Below, piece after piece: positions 5,351 to 5,432 of a stretch of DNA of 5,432 nucleotides (the stretch's first letter is position 1; every line of letters starts with the position of its first letter). Source of the DNA: an uncultured Oscillospiraceae bacterium (GTDB taxonomy: Bacteria > Bacillota > Clostridia > Oscillospirales > Oscillospiraceae); contig CAJTVO010000176.1 of the NCBI GenBank assembly GCA_910579485.1, forward strand, positions 1 to 5,432, read 5' to 3'. The notes under the pieces are model-generated. The model was not told the origin of the DNA and searched no databases. It worked only from the letters and a program-made list of their open reading frames with translations. The translations under genes were made by a program, and so were the position numbers.

Positions 5351-5432
5351 AGGGCCCAGGGAGAGCCGTTTTGAGCTTGTAGGGCGCGACGACCCCGGCG
5401 CGCCGTTGGGAAAACCTGCCCAGTAGCGGCGC
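5351..5432. other. Non-coding GC-rich end of window with palindromic sequence
   Basis: No gene is supported here. The stretch holds GGGCCC (5352-5357), the 10-bp palindrome CGGCGCGCCG (5396-5405), and a hairpin of GGCGCG (5383-5388) with CGCGCC (5399-5404). It continues to the window edge, so it may be the start of another intergenic repeat or the end region of a neighbouring gene. Its boundaries cannot be seen. Confidence 0.35.

Noticed and set aside
4128..5426. 432-residue open frame on the plus strand opposite the MATE gene
   Set aside because: Its composition is low-complexity Gly/Ala/Asp/Glu/His without recognisable motifs, and it runs through the promoter and operator of the real minus-strand operon.

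Overview
The window is GC-rich, gene-dense bacterial DNA carrying six protein genes. The protein families, the strong Shine-Dalgarno sites and the style of the intergenic palindromes suggest an anaerobic Firmicute of the gut Oscillospiraceae type (Flavonifractor/Oscillibacter-like). This is an inference from style and gene content, not a database result. The 2-oxoacid:acceptor oxidoreductase subunit at the left edge fits an anaerobic, ferredoxin-based metabolism.

Bases 2-3263 (+ strand) hold four co-directional genes. They are the 3' part of a 2-oxoacid:acceptor oxidoreductase gamma subunit, a PNP/UDP-family nucleoside phosphorylase-like protein joined to it by a 4-base ATGA overlap, a nitrilase-superfamily C-N hydrolase of the omega-amidase type, and, after an 87-base gap packed with three inverted repeats, a branched-chain amino acid aminotransferase. 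A strong intrinsic terminator (10-bp stem, TTCG loop, T-run) closes the block at 3271-3298. Together the genes suggest amino acid/2-oxoacid exchange: the aminotransferase makes or uses branched-chain (or methylthio-) 2-oxoacids, the oxidoreductase can oxidise 2-oxoacids to acyl-CoA, and an omega-amidase would remove the 2-oxoglutaramate formed when glutamine is the amino donor. A nucleoside-cleaving enzyme beside an omega-amidase and an aminotransferase also recalls the two ends of methionine salvage, but no other salvage gene is visible.

Bases 3264-3435 separate two convergent transcription units. After the terminator lies a compact palindromic element (about 3317-3404, 10-bp terminal inverted repeats, internal hairpins) that looks like a dispersed intergenic repeat.

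Bases 3436-5258 (- strand) are a two-gene operon: a MepA-like MATE efflux transporter followed, with another 4-base overlap, by a MarR-family regulator. Upstream is a good sigma-70-type promoter with an extended -10 (5310-5337). Directly against its -10 box lies a 33-bp near-perfect palindrome (5277-5309) that splits into two similar 14-bp half-palindromes 15 bp apart. This is the best candidate for the MarR operator and implies a self-regulated efflux operon. The last 90 or so bases (5340-5432) hold no gene that I can support and end in GC-rich palindromic sequence.

I found no RNA genes, CRISPR arrays or insertion sequences. The most notable items are the tandem operator, the phosphorylase-family protein that seems to lack the usual phosphate-binding residues, and the triple-hairpin leader before the aminotransferase gene.
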